Shown: piece by piece, positions 24,051-35,784 of the stretch
Numbering within the stretch: position 1 is the first letter of the stretch
Layout: each line of letters starts with the position of its first letter
Assembly: GCF_000182565.1 (NCBI RefSeq)
Contig: NW_015971541.1
Location: 1,479,597-1,543,596 of the forward strand
DNA: 64,000 nucleotides
Origin: Spizellomyces punctatus DAOM BR117
Lineage: Eukaryota; Chytridiomycota; Chytridiomycetes; Spizellomycetales; Spizellomycetaceae
Direction: 5' to 3'
Translations under genes and position numbers: made by a program
The notes under the pieces: model-generated
Told to the model about the DNA's origin: nothing
The model's database searches: none
What the model saw: the letters and a program-made list of their open reading frames with translations, nothing else

Positions 24051-25604
24051 TTATCGATATGCGCCATCAAAATCTCCTCCAACAGCTGGTCCCCTCAATT
24101 GTGTATCAAGATATTGTCTCTCGTCGACCGTACAATGACTGTGAATCTGATGGTTCACAGCAGAAAAATACTGATGTTCAAGAGCTTGGCAGGCCCGGAT
24201 ACGCCGACGAGGATCGTAAAGCAACATTTGCTGTCATGATGGAGATACCATTAGAAAAGTAGAATAAGCATAGATGTTCAAATGGGGATACCAACAGATA
24301 AAAGATCCACTCCTATGGAATCCAGTGGACCTGCATATTCTTCCCGACATACATATGCCGACAGTGGCTGTTCTGGGAATGGGCTGATTCGGACCGGATC
24401 TCGGTCAAAGTCGTATGTGAGGTCGGTTTGCTTTGGATCACCAAGTTTACTGGTATCCGGAGCAAGACATTTTAGCATGAACTGGTAACTGCAACGTAGA
24501 GCAACCAGACGTACCGCTGTATGTCCCTAATGACTGCTAGATCTCCAGTTGCTCCTCCACCAAACAACCGCTTCCCTCTCACCATCTCTGTAGTAATGAA
24601 GCACGAAATGAGAGTTGATCTCCAGTCATGTTGAAACTCATGAAACGGGATATGCTCAATTTACCTGCAAAGATGCATCCCACACTCCAAATATCAACAG
24701 GCATGCTGTACTCTGATGAACCGTAAAAGACTTCCGGAGCTCGATATAGAGCTGTTACTTGCTGTGAAAGAAAAATGACCAGATTGACGTCAGATGAGAG
24801 TAATGCGTGTACTCGCATAAAGGAAGCGTAGACTCTCACATTTGGAGAATATGCTTTCGTTGGACATGAAGCAATGCGGCTTAGGCCAAAATCAGCAAGC
24901 TTGATGGATATATTGCCCATTAGATCGTCGACAAGTAGTATGTTTTCTGAACATAAAGAGAGATTGTGATGAGTGCTCATCAAGCTGATCTCAGTGTCAG
25001 GGCTTGACCTACCTGGCTTCAGGTCCCGATGCGCAACTCGACGCGCATGGCAGTATTCTAAGCCTTGTAGGATTTGTCTAAGAATCACCTGAAATAAAAA
25101 AAGTAGTGTTAATTCCTTATCATGGTAGGGCTGGCTATCGTGCATATTGTATCTGTATCTGACCTTTGTCACCTCGGTATCCAGACCGCGTTGGCGAGTC
25201 TCCAGCATATCCCTGAGACTCCGCGAGCATAGTTCCATCACCATAAATGCCTTGAACTGTCCGTTGTCAATATATTGAAACACTTCCTCGATCCTATATA
25301 TCGAATAATGTCACGAGGTTATGCAACAACCCAAGATGCAAGGCTCTACGCGTAGATCGCACCTGACGATGTTGGGATGATGCAGACTTTTCAATAGAGT
25401 TATTTCTCTGACAACATCAGCATTGAATCCAAACTCTTTTTCCGGAGGGAGCTTGCAGCTCTTGACTGCAACGATTCTGCCGTCGGAGCGATATCTTGCC
25501 CGGTATACCGTCCCATACACACCACTGCCAACAGCTTCTCGCTCACAGAAAAGATTCCAAAATGCCTTCTTGTCTCCTGCCCCACATGTCGGTTTTGCCA
25601 ACAT
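24051..25604 (-). CDS. CMGC-type (CDK-like) serine/threonine protein kinase
   Basis: Complete protein kinase domain in about eight exons. Start at 25602-25604 (MLAKPTCGAGDKKAFWNLFC). Glycine loop EAVGSGVYGTVYRA, catalytic lysine in IVAVKSCKLPPEKE, C-helix VVREITLLKSLHHPNIVR, hinge AFMVMELCSRSLRDMLE, catalytic loop EYCHARRVAHRDLKP, DFG motif IKLADFGLSRIA, activation end VTALYRAPEVFYGSSEYSMP, VDIWSVGCIFAG, the insert region EMVRGKRLFGGGATGDLAVI, and C-lobe end MLLYDPRRRIRACQALEHQY. All catalytic residues are present, so it should be active. The CMGC insert and the xRAPE loop put it near CDKs, but the C-helix has no PSTAIRE and no specific CDK class is assignable. Stop TAA at 24051-24053. Confidence 0.85.
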
Positions 25605-26067
25605 GCCTTTTGATGTTCTATTTGCCTACAAACGCTCCAGATAATGTTCCAAATTGGATCACTAAAATGGTTGCGAAAACCACAGCGCAGTAGATCCTTA
25701 ATAGCTGTCACGTGACCCTGGACACGCTGCTGACTTCACACTGCGACACTTCCCCGGTCCGGTTCCTACCTGATGTGAAAAAAGGTCATTTCCGCTCAGG
25801 TAGAGCATAGACGGTGCAAATGCCAGCAACAATGGAAATCTTTGAGTATGAGCGTCTTATACAAGGTAGGCATGAGTGTCAAATGCTTGGATTCTGTGCA
25901 ATCGTGTCCATGTTTAATAACTTGTTTGAATGCATTCGGTAGAATTCGAAACAGTTGTCCACGCAAACTGGAAACATAACGGCGAAAGCGGCGACGGTCT
26001 TCACAACACAGTATTGAATAAACAGGAGCAATCCACAGACTCTTCGACTCCGAATCGGCCCTTTTCG
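25605..26067. other. divergent upstream region of the kinase and SAK genes
   Basis: About 460 bp between two divergent start codons. The SAK reading frame remains open back to an ATG at 25930, so the SAK start could lie 46 codons upstream of the one chosen. No other gene seen. Confidence 0.4.
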
Positions 26068-27614
26068 ATGACGTGTGCTGAAAGTTCACCCCGACGTCTT
26101 TCCCGCCTCCTTGTTTTTGATTTCGACTCGACTCTCTTTCGGTCACCTTTACCAAACCCAGCTCTCTGGTCGGATGAGCTTCGTGGTGCTCTCATTTCCG
26201 ACTGTGGCTGGTTTGCAGAGCCAAGAACGCTGCATCCGCCATTCATTCCAGTGCGTGCCAATGTTGTGTTGAAGAGAGGCCTGCGTATCCACTTATTAAC
26301 CTTCATTCACAAAAGGAATGTCCAGGAGACGAATGGTGGGACACGGAAACAATACGGGATGTTCAGAAAGCATGTGCTCATAAAGAAGAGACTGTAACCG
26401 TCCTCCTCACGGGACGACGGCAAGACCTTTTTGGAGAGCGAATTAAAAGAATGTGCGAACAGCACAACCCACCTCTTACGTTCGATCTATTCTTTTTCCG
26501 CGAAGGGTATGATCCAACATCCATTTTACATCATCCAACGACGCTGGACTTCAAGCTCGCCGTTCTCCAACGCCTATTGTCGACCTTCCCAAGCATTTCC
26601 CAAATCGAGTTTTATGATGACAGAAAAAAGCACTTGGACCTTTTTGCAAAAGAGCTTGAAAAACTTCGTTTCAATGGAAGAATATCGTCGTATATTGTCC
26701 ACCACGTTGTGCACGCGCCGGTGGAGGCTAGATATATGCCAGCGGACTGTGAAAGGGCCCTAGTAAGCGATCTCGTCGATAGGTGCAATAGCAGAATCCT
26801 TGCCGCGAGACGAAGCCAAGAAGAGGCGTATGCGGCAGAGGGGAAAGGAAACAGTGGAACGGTGTCGGGACGAGGCTTTCCCTGCAAGATGCAACGGAGA
26901 ACAAGTGCGTCCATTTTCCGGAACACTCTCGAGTTGACCGATCAAGTTGCCTATACTGCCATTCAAATGGATTCAAATGACGTGCTAGCATTAAGGGCCA
27001 AGTATCCACCTCCTACTGCCAAGTGGGAAGTGCGTGCTGATCATGTAACAGTTTGTTTGGGCCCCGCCAAAGCCGAATTAGTCGAACCGATGGGCGGTGT
27101 AGGCGCTCGAGTGAGCATAAAAGTGACAGCGGTTGGGGAGCTACAGGACAAGGTCATGGCTGTCAAAGTGGAGGCCGTTTCAGGTGGTGTTCTTTTATCC
27201 GACAATGCAATCCCCCACATCACCCTCGCAGTTGCGCCTGGCGGAAGAGCTCGCGAAAGCAATCTGATCGACACGTGGCGAGCTTTGGACCAGCCTTTTG
27301 TGGTAGCAGGCACTATTATGGAGAAGGTCGTAACAGGGCTAAAGTTGGAACGAGGCCCGTCACAGTTGCCAAAGAGAGATGTCTCCATTGGCAGTCTCAT
27401 TAAAAAACATCATTCCCAACTGCGTGGACGAGACATTGGGGCTGCAGTCTCCTTAGTTGAGGAATGGATGGGAAAAACATTTATTGAGAATCTGGGACAG
27501 AATGCAGCCGTGATAGAATGGTATATACAAGGACTTGATTTATCAGCAATACGGGACGGTGGGACAGTCAATGGTAGTTCAGGATTAATGGTAGATAGAC
27601 AGGAAGAAAACTAG
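26068..27614 (+). CDS. Swiss-Army-Knife RNA-repair-like protein (HAD phosphatase + 2H phosphoesterase)
   Basis: The N-terminal domain (HAD_SAK type) has motif I LLVFDFDSTLFRSPLPNPAL (DxDST nucleophile), then after an intron ending about 26320 CPGDEWWDTETIRDVQKACA and motif II VTVLLTGRRQDLFGERIKRM, LTFDLFFFREGYDPTSI, and motif IV-like QIEFYDDRKKHLDLF. The C-terminal part contains two HxTx motifs, DHVTVCLGPAK near 27040 and PHITLAVAPGG near 27215, about 60 residues apart, the signature of a 2H (LigT-like) phosphoesterase. The HAD part matches the family named for Swiss-Army-Knife RNA-repair proteins; the 2H assignment is mine from the motifs. Predicted role is processing of RNA ends (3' phosphate or 2',3'-cyclic phosphate). 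Start at 26068, with an in-frame Met at 25930 as alternative. Confidence 0.8.
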
Positions 27615-29235
27615 CTAGGCACAGGACGCTGTTATACGATATTTTTAAGACAGGCAGGACCTGTAAACCGCTCATATCCTGATATTGATGATGAGTAATG
27701 AATGTCGTAGCCTGCCTTATGTGGGATCATTATATATCAATAGCTGCACAAAAGCACGTACGCATAAGGGACTAATTCCTCGACGATTTTCCTCTCCTCC
27801 CAACCCGACTTTGTCGTGAAGGGGATTTGTCTCAGTATTTCTCCAAGGTTCCTATCGAGCGCTGGGCTTGTGGTAATTTGCTCACAACTATGGCTATCAA
27901 TTGAAAGAGCCCTCTAAGATTGCTTTGTAACCAGAATAACGAGCCTTAGGCAGTACAAAAGTGTACATGGCGCTATTAGCTTTGACTTTCTCTGTCAGGC
28001 ACACAATGTGAGCCAATCTGCAGATCAATCCAGCGCACAATCAATTAGAAGGGAAAAATGGTGGACATCTCATCACCTGTTTCTATTGAAGCGAATGAAG
28101 AGCAATGTAGTGATTCAACTATTGACAGTTGTTAAGGCCGAATGACAAGACATGTCTCCATGTATTCTGCACTTACGCCTTTCATACGCCTTTCAGTGTA
28201 ATCTCCCCTGTAGGGCGACCCGCGCTGGTTCGAGTAACATAGGACTTGCGGTCCACGTTCAACTATAGGGCGTGCGCTAGGCTGGTCCTGGCGTCGCCCA
28301 CAAGATTATGCCATCATGGTACCGTGAGGAGGGAGGTAGACGTATCAGGTTTGCATGGCGGTTAGTGTCAGACGATGGACGGGGATTTGTTTTGTCAATG
28401 GACAGAGTAAGACTTGTCGGATTCTATTGTTCTACAACCTTGTCCGTTGATGCGCTTTTAAAAAGATACTTCTAAGAGATATTTTTTCCCGGTAATTCAC
28501 ATCCTGTTCGCACCATATTATTGCCATATTGCATTTCCAGCTTTGATAATTGATGAGTGCATCCATTCTAACAGGACAAATTAACCGAGGATGCTGCATC
28601 GTTGCATTGCAAGTGTGTAGATATCTGAACTTGTGGATCTGCACGGCTTGTTTACCAAGTCAAGGCCAATCCATCAGCATCAACCATTTGACAAACCAAG
28701 TCTGGCGTGCAGGAATTTGAATCACACAACGTCTACTGGATTTTCTTCATTTGACGGTTCTCTCTCCGTGTGGTGTGGTGGAGGTGAATTCGGAATCAAG
28801 GCAATGGGGTTCATTCCCCAAGTACGATATTTGGCCTCCTGTTTAACCTGAGCGTATTTACGGCAGTCACATAAATTCTAAGCGACGTTCTGAATTGCAG
28901 TACGCTCCAGACAGGTTAAGACATGCCTCCTCAGTAATGGTCGTAGATGGAGTACCTGTAGACAGTCGATTGGGACTTCCTTCCTAGGAGCATTTGTCAT
29001 GCCACGACCCCACCAAACAACAAGGACTTGGAGGTGGCAGGAACAAAGGTTAGATTTCACCCCAATCATACGGATCACCTTATACTCGATGATATATTGT
29101 CCATCTTCCTGTGGAAAAGATCACTCATGTCGCGGAATAGGATTTTTTCGGCCTAGCCAAACCTTCAATCATCTATACATGGACCAGCCCACATGAGGTG
29201 CAATGTATTTCCATAGAAGTACTATATGAGTAAGT
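27615..29235. other. 1.6-kb stretch without a convincing gene
   Basis: Between the SAK stop and the stop of the GPI-anchored protein gene. Only short open frames (up to about 70 codons) with no recognisable features. Nothing else seen. Confidence 0.5.
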
Positions 29236-29921
29236 CTACATGACAGTCAGAATCAAACTGGCCACGCCGGCGCTAGCGGCAGCAGCCGCGAAGAGTCCCT
29301 TGGCCAATTTTCCAGCATCATTCGCCAAAATGGGAGCAGAACTACCAGAGACCACCTTGCCCTCCGCATTCTGGAAAGGTGCATTGTATCGGGCTGCAGT
29401 GCCATTCCCTTGCTGCACGCTGAGCGTGTACTTGAGCGTGGTTAATACGTTATTGTAAGCGCCGGATGCGCAGGCCTCTTTGAACTTTGGGTAATTGTCC
29501 TTGTTGCCTAGGTGAATTTGACAAGAGAGGCCGCAAAAATGAGGACGTTGGGAAGACATGCACAATGTGAAATCTTTTTGCACTCACCTTCACCCCAGAT
29601 GGACGGGCACACTGCGATCAGCGCTTCACGAGTCGGATACTCTGCAAATGTCTCGCAGTTGCAGGTTGCAAAGGTTTTGAACAGAGCATCATAGCCAGAT
29701 GATGGGTAGGTCAGATTGGCCCGAGCGGTTTGAAAGTTTGTTTCGCATGCCCAGTTCGCGTCCTGAAGTTTCTTTGGGCAACCTATACATACATACGGAA
29801 ATGAGTCGTTCAATACACGCCGCACATGAAAAAAGCGATTAAAAGTGACCTGACCTGATTGGGCTGTAACTGATCCTGCAGCTGCCAGCGACAAGCAGAC
29901 AAGAGCTGCGAGACGAGTCAT
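29236..29921 (-). CDS. predicted GPI-anchored secreted Cys-containing protein
   Basis: Start at 29919-29921: MTRLAALVCLSLAAAGSVTA is a textbook signal peptide cut before QSG. Following exons read CPKKLQDANWACETNFQTAR and ANLTYPSSGYDALFKTFATC, then NCETFAEYPTREALIAVCPS, and after an intron NYPKFKEACASGAYNNVLTT. N-glycosylation sites occur (NLT, NGT). The C-terminus, SSAPILANDAGKLAKGLFAA followed by a hydrophobic tail ending SLILTVM, fits a GPI-anchor signal with a small-residue omega site. Cysteines are spaced as in small extracellular fungal proteins, but I recognise no CFEM or other named domain. Three exons; stop at 29236-29238. Probably displayed on the plasma membrane or wall. Confidence 0.75.
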
Positions 29922-31294
29922 TTCTTACGGAAAGCGTTGGTGGTGCGTGGACTGACGGAATACGGAGCGTTGGGGGCTACCCATTGAACACGGCAGCTTA
30001 AGAGCGAAAATCGTAGGCCGTCCACCATCTAATCCGATACCGCGGTATTTACTCGTTGCGCGTAACTTTTTAAAGCTTAAATCCCTAATTTCGGCAAGTT
30101 AAAACCTGGGCGACATTAAAAGCAAAACACAATCTGCCAAATTCCGTAAAGCCCCACAAAAGGAACTTTGACGTTGAAGGAACTTGGATTGCTTGGCCAA
30201 CTCAACAACGACCACACGACACCGACGCCGCCTGACAAGCTTCCTCCCTCCATAATCAAACAGTTGACTGCCCGTTCTGCCCACCAAGATGGGGTTATTG
30301 GGCCGATCAGTCGTAATCTTGCAGGCAAAAATCCTCCAACGACTACTATTCACCAGAATTGCTCCGCAAGTGCCAGCGAGCGGTTTGGCACTCTAAAAAT
30401 TTGGGTCAAGATAAGTCTCCCCAAAATGGCGGTATGTTGACAAGCTTTTGGTCATTTCTCCACTTTTTTTTTTTGCCTGGCGGATCAATTTCGGAGCGGA
30501 ACCTCAAGTCGCACTGCACACTGTCCGATTTGGTTCTGGTTCTAAGCATCGAGCCCAGCGTTCAAGTAGGCTATCGGTGAGCTACACTTACTCGACTGCG
30601 TACATACTGCTCAGCGTCACAAAAAAAGTTGTGCCAATCATGAGTTGAGTCCTACCCAAGCGGCGGGAGGCACATTCAAATTCATTCATTGCGACTCGAC
30701 ATGCGATTCGCCGTCGCTTTCTGTCGCAAAGGTGAATAATTTGTTTACCATGATAGGAGTGTGGTAGTTGCTCCGATCAAACCAACTCGGCCAAGCGACT
30801 CAGATGGAGTTTTCGACAACAAACCCCAAATCACCCACATGTCGCATTACCTTCTTCAAATAAGTGCTGGTTCAATCGCTTTTTTCTTGGTCGCAGTGAG
30901 CCCCAACGGCACCTATATCTCGTTTAAAACTTTATTCGTTGTATCGGATGCTTTTCTTTAATCTCCATGTTCTTGTGACAGCCAACTGGTGTAAAACGGC
31001 CAGCACTTTTCCGCTTTGGAAGGACTAGGACAGCCCAAAACCAAGAATCCTGATCAAAAAAAAGAGTGACTTGAGGGCTGTCATCCGCTTCACTAGTCCT
31101 CTTATGAAGACGCATGAGGTATCCAGTTGGGGAAAACCGTACGGCGTACGGTCATGGTTCCCTTCCCCCAAGCAGCACTCTGCTCCGCACTGTAGTTACG
31201 CTCATCATGCCACAGTTGAAATCTGCTTGATTGCTACTTCTCTGGTGGGCGGGCGTACGCGGGCGATGTAACTCATGTCTCGACTGATCCTCGA
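29922..31294. other. 1.4-kb stretch without a convincing gene
   Basis: Upstream of the GPI-protein gene. Several 60-90 codon frames occur on both strands without domains. An A/T-rich run of 12 T lies near 30465. Nothing supportable. Confidence 0.45.
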
Positions 31295-31904
31295 ATGATC
31301 AAGTTGCCAATGTCCTGCAAGCCTGAGTGTATGATTTGGAGCTTCTTGAGCCAGTGCACCGATGCTCCCTGCCGCATTAGTACCATGTATTACATTTGAT
31401 TCTGCATAAAGGAATTCACAACTTGACTTGCAGATGAAATCTGCGTCCTGCGCCGATTACCAGGTTACTCTTGACAGTGTTTCCAAGGGTTGGGAGTACA
31501 GGAACAACATGATTACGGCTCTCCAAGAGACCCACAAAGGCGTCAAGAAAGTTGAAGAAAGGAGCACGAACGTCTGCAAGGGACACTGCGATTGGCGGGA
31601 ATGCGAGACCGAATACTACAATGTATATGTCGTCCCCAAACGTATCGCTTTGGACAACTTCAATGGCGGATATTCAAAAGGATGGATGATCACTCAATTC
31701 GATGCGCCCGAGCAAAAATGGGGCAATGCGGTGCTATCCTTGACGGTGTTTTTACCGCTCTGTCCTTCTTGTCTGGGGGCGTTCACAACTCTGAACTTTT
31801 TCCAGCCTTTCTTTGAAGAATCCTGTGGCGCTTCTCTGGTCCCTGGTGAGGATACTGAACTCGCGGCCCATTTCAACGATGAAATGGGAGCAAATATCTG
31901 CTGA
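31295..31904 (+). CDS. orphan Cys-rich protein (tentative gene model)
   Basis: The main exon, from about 31434, is a 157-codon frame with coding-like composition: SASCADYQVTLDSVSKGWEY, TNVCKGHCDWRECETEYYNV and NFNGGYSKGWMITQFDAPEQ. A preceding Cys-rich exon starting at ATG 31295 (MIKLPMSCKPECMIWSFLSQ, CTDAPC) could splice to it through a GTACCA...TTGCAG intron at about 31380-31433. Within the main exon a GT-AG segment at about 31731-31806 may be another intron, in which case the C-terminus differs; a second frame (to 32031, SADYIKNLTNSGALEHMRTA) competes for the 3' end. No signal peptide or domain recognised. Treat as hypothetical with uncertain exon structure. Confidence 0.35.
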
Positions 31905-34355
31905 CTATATAAAGAACCTCACGAACTCGGGAGCTCTTGAACACATGCGTACTGCAGCCTACTGGGACGACCGTCAAAGCGTTGCGTTGCAGGAAAAGAC
32001 TCCTAAACTGACCCGCCCAGCTCGTCCTTGAATTAGCCTCAATGTGAAAACGTGGGAACAAATATGTTCGCAGAGGTCGTACTTCTATGTCTAGGTATTC
32101 TAGCTGGCAGTTATCATTTGTGCACCTCATACTTTGGGCTAGGACGTTATAGAGAAGATGTTTGCAAGGATGTAGTTAAACATGCTTCATAATAGATTGA
32201 ATAGAAAGTATCTGCACATCTCCTTCCGCTCACTTCTCCCACGACGTCATGGTGCTTATTCTGAACGACATGGCTCTCCCGCATCCTGCACTGTTGTCTG
32301 ACCTAACTGGTTTGTGATATATCTGCAGAACGATGGCACAGGCTTCCAAGCGAGGTCTCTCTCACGTCAGCTATTTCTCATAACTTTCCATGAGCACAAA
32401 GTTTCCAAAGCATCTCGCTGTTATACTCTTGCCCGCGTTAATCTTGGCCTTCGCTCTGTCAATCGGTGAAGATCACATCACTCTACCTACGGGCCGAAGA
32501 AAGTTAGAAGTGTTTCTACTATGACAGATGATGTCACCCTTGGGCGGATGCCCTGGGTGGCCCTCTCCATGACGCTCAAGCCTACAGACACTGATGGCCA
32601 TTTGCAGCCATGCGCTTTTGAGCGTGCAAACGAATGCATTGGCGACCGAAAAGCGTAAATGCACATTTCTGTCATGAAAAGGCCGAGTCAAGGGTCAAGC
32701 CTGCGTAGTTTGCACTCTGTTCCAATATATCAGTTTCGCAACGGGCTGACTACAAGATAGAAATGCCCTGGAGAATGCTTCCGCAGTCTCCCAACTGGAG
32801 TACTCATGAATGATGACCTGGCACGATACGTCCATCTTGCCGCCTGAGATGTTATATCTGTATCCCGACTAGCTTGAGCCCAGGGCCGTTCCCTTTTAGC
32901 TTGGGAGGATATAAGTCCTTCTGGTAGCTGTCGCGGATGAAACTACGCGGTGCCCATATGATCCTGGAGAAGAGAATGATTGTCGGCGGAGAGCGCATGA
33001 ATTAACCTAGCTTGTTTTCCGTTATCAAGATACCCTTAGATGTGTCGAGATGCCTGCTTCGAAGTACCTCCCTAATACGTTTAGTCGGATTCCCGGAGAG
33101 GTGCATCACAAGTCCGGCCGTACACTTGGTTCCGTTTTGTGTAGTCTCGTTTGTTATCCTGCGTGCATTCCTGCACATCGGCGCCTTCAAGAGCTCATGT
33201 AGTAGTCTTTAACGATGACACCGACAGACCGAGTCCCAAGGACGCATGTAAAGGTATCAGGCATTAAAGGGAGAGTGCTTCGATTCTTGCAATAAGAGAA
33301 TCTTTACTACAAAAGCAGCATTTATACATGGCCTACAAAAGCAAGCCGATATGCATCAAATGAAGTGCTGAGACGGCCTATCCCTACCTGGTTTTGCACA
33401 CCCTTTATCCCGTTGATTGTTGCTTTGTCGCAGACGAAAGGGTGAACACCAGAGATTCTGAAGCCGTTACCACCCAAGATGTTGTTAACGGGCATTATGG
33501 TCGGTGTTCCGTGCGCGATGAAATGAGTTGCTGCCAGGGAGCGTGGTACTGTAGGCGGCAATATGGGATCGGCGCACGATTGCTTTAGTGAGAACCGTGA
33601 AGCCTTACGAACCTTCCGCCAGAATTTGCCGACTCAAAAGTCCTTTGTTTTTCCGACTCTATTGATCCTTTTCTCAGCTCCTGTGGTACGGATCCATCAC
33701 TTAGAGTCGCTCTTGATTTCATGCTTGGTCCGTTCGTTCATGGGTTATCAATTGTTCTAGGTTTTGGTGGGTGGAGCTGCACCACCTGATCGCTGATGAA
33801 TGAGCCCAACGGGTCGCCAGGTGGGAGGGGCAAGAGGTGGGAAGTGAGAAGAACGCTTTGAGCATTCATCGCTTGGATAATATGTGGCAGTATGGTCTGT
33901 GTAGAGTCTTCTGCTCTGTTTGGCAGTATGTCCATTTGGATAGTTAAGGTCATGCGCTGTAATGTATATTCCTTTACACTGAAAAAGAATGCCAGAGACT
34001 GCCCCACTGACAATATCGAGGGTTAGGAGAGCGGATGTGGACACAGTTCTTTAAGACCAGACAAAATGGCACCAAGCGGGATAGCGCTTCAGTTATGATC
34101 CATCGTCCAAATAGATAGTGCGTCAATAGTGCCAGATATTATAGACAGAAACCTGTGACCCGCACAACTATGTAAGCACCGTAAACCTAACCCCCAGGAT
34201 GGGCGATGCCCAATACCGGAAATCTTCCCAAAAATGTTTTTGAATATGACAAGCGATGATAGTTAATGATAGCTTTTCGTGCTATCTCGTGGATGGGCTT
34301 TAATTGCGATATAACTTGACCGTTACGGATGCAATATGTGAGACGACGATCGTAG
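31905..34355. other. 2.4-kb stretch without a convincing gene
   Basis: Contains only short or non-ATG frames, such as 33738-34044 on the minus strand. The first about 130 bp may be the 3' end of the preceding orphan in another frame. No RNA gene or intact mobile element recognised. Confidence 0.5.
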
Positions 34356-35784
34356 TCACAGGGGGGAAAGCATGGGGCTGTCCAAGAGCATATGCGTTAC
34401 GGCTGCGTTTAAGGCCGGTTCGTCATATCTGACCGTTGCTCGGAAGTGGAGGTGTAAGTTGATATAATGCTGTACTCGCTTGGACACAAATTCGCTCATC
34501 AATGCATCAAACCCGACAGTGTGCAGCCTAGTGCGGGCCAGTTGTCCAAATTTCCCAAGTTCGAGAAAGAGGCCGCCTGTCCAATATGCCAACGTATCCA
34601 ATTGTTCATCTGTAATGGTGTCGGTAACCAAATAACTACGCATTTCCGACAGCGAGACAGTGGGCAGTAAATGCCAGGCATGGAATCCCTCGGAATACAT
34701 CTTGTGCCGATCGTTCGTGGCATTCGCAACAACGACAACCTTGCTACGTCTCACATTGCGGAAGGAGACTGGCACATCCCAAGGAAAACACGTTTTCCAT
34801 TGATTCGGATACATGCCGTTAAATTGATCGAATATCCATAGTAAATGAATTTCGCGGGATTTACACCAGGCTTCTAAATGCCTTAAGAACTCAGCAAACA
34901 CCTTAGAGGCCACAGGTGCAGCTAACATTCGTGTCCGCCAAGTGCTGTAAGACAGATTGACATCTTGCCAGTCATTGACCAGTGCGGCGTCGATTTCGGA
35001 CAGAAGAAACTCGAAGGCTTCATGTTCCCAGCATTTGGTCCATTCGTAACAATTGTTAAGATAAATAACTCGATATGTCGGATCCGTGCGAAGAATGGAC
35101 ACTATGCCATAGACAAGATGGGATTTTCCAATTCCGAATGGACCAGTGATGTAGAGGCCTGACTTGCGCCATACATGGCGACCGGCTTCGTCATATATGC
35201 CGTCGTTTGACCCACGCAACGTTATTCCAGAGACCTGCACTGACTCTCCAGGCTCCCCTATTTCCTCCAGCACAGAACGTAATCCACAAGTGAAAATTCG
35301 TCAAGCGGTTCCTCCATCTCGCTAACAGCCTCACTTAGGGTTAATGCCCCCAACTGGATTGGCAGGGCATCATAATCAACCACGCGTTGAGTATCGTTTT
35401 TTTGCGGATAAGAAGCAAACTCAGTAACACGCGTGTGCAAATCTTTCAACGCTTGACGAACAAGGTAACGAACAAAGTGACCGCCTTGTATACGCTCGAA
35501 TCCATTGGATAGACGGTTGGAACATATCATTGGCAACCTAACATACGTGCCGGGCTCAATGTGGAGAAGGTCCAAGCGGGCTATATATCTAATTGCACTT
35601 TGTAAAGATTCCCGTTGCTGCTCGTTCTCACTAAACTGAACTGTAGACATGATAGCAGAGAAGGTGGAAAAGGTGCAAGAAGTTCCTTTGCTGTTTTGAC
35701 CTGTGTTTTAACAGCGTCAAAAAATGGCAAATCGCTGGCCGATCTGTCCCATGTGGCGCAGGGATTAAGGGCTGCTTTTAGCAT
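34356..35784 (-). CDS. Crinkler-type P-loop NTPase protein, reading frame interrupted
   Basis: The C-terminal frame (34356-35273) has a Walker A motif GLYITGPFGIGKSHLVYGIV, a Walker B-like strand REIHLLWIFDQFNGM and a VVVVANATNDRHKM sensor-like strand, the layout of the NTPase region of Crinkler (CRN)-family proteins described in oomycetes and early-diverging fungi. An upstream frame (35258-35650) continues the protein N-terminally (GGHFVRYLVRQALKDLHTRV), but the two overlap by 16 bp in different frames and no plausible intron fits, so there is a frameshift, a sequencing error or a decayed gene. A further coding-like segment extends to 35784. No N-terminal translocation motif or signal peptide was found. 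CRN proteins act as host-nucleus effectors or in self/non-self conflict; which applies is unknown. Confidence 0.6.
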
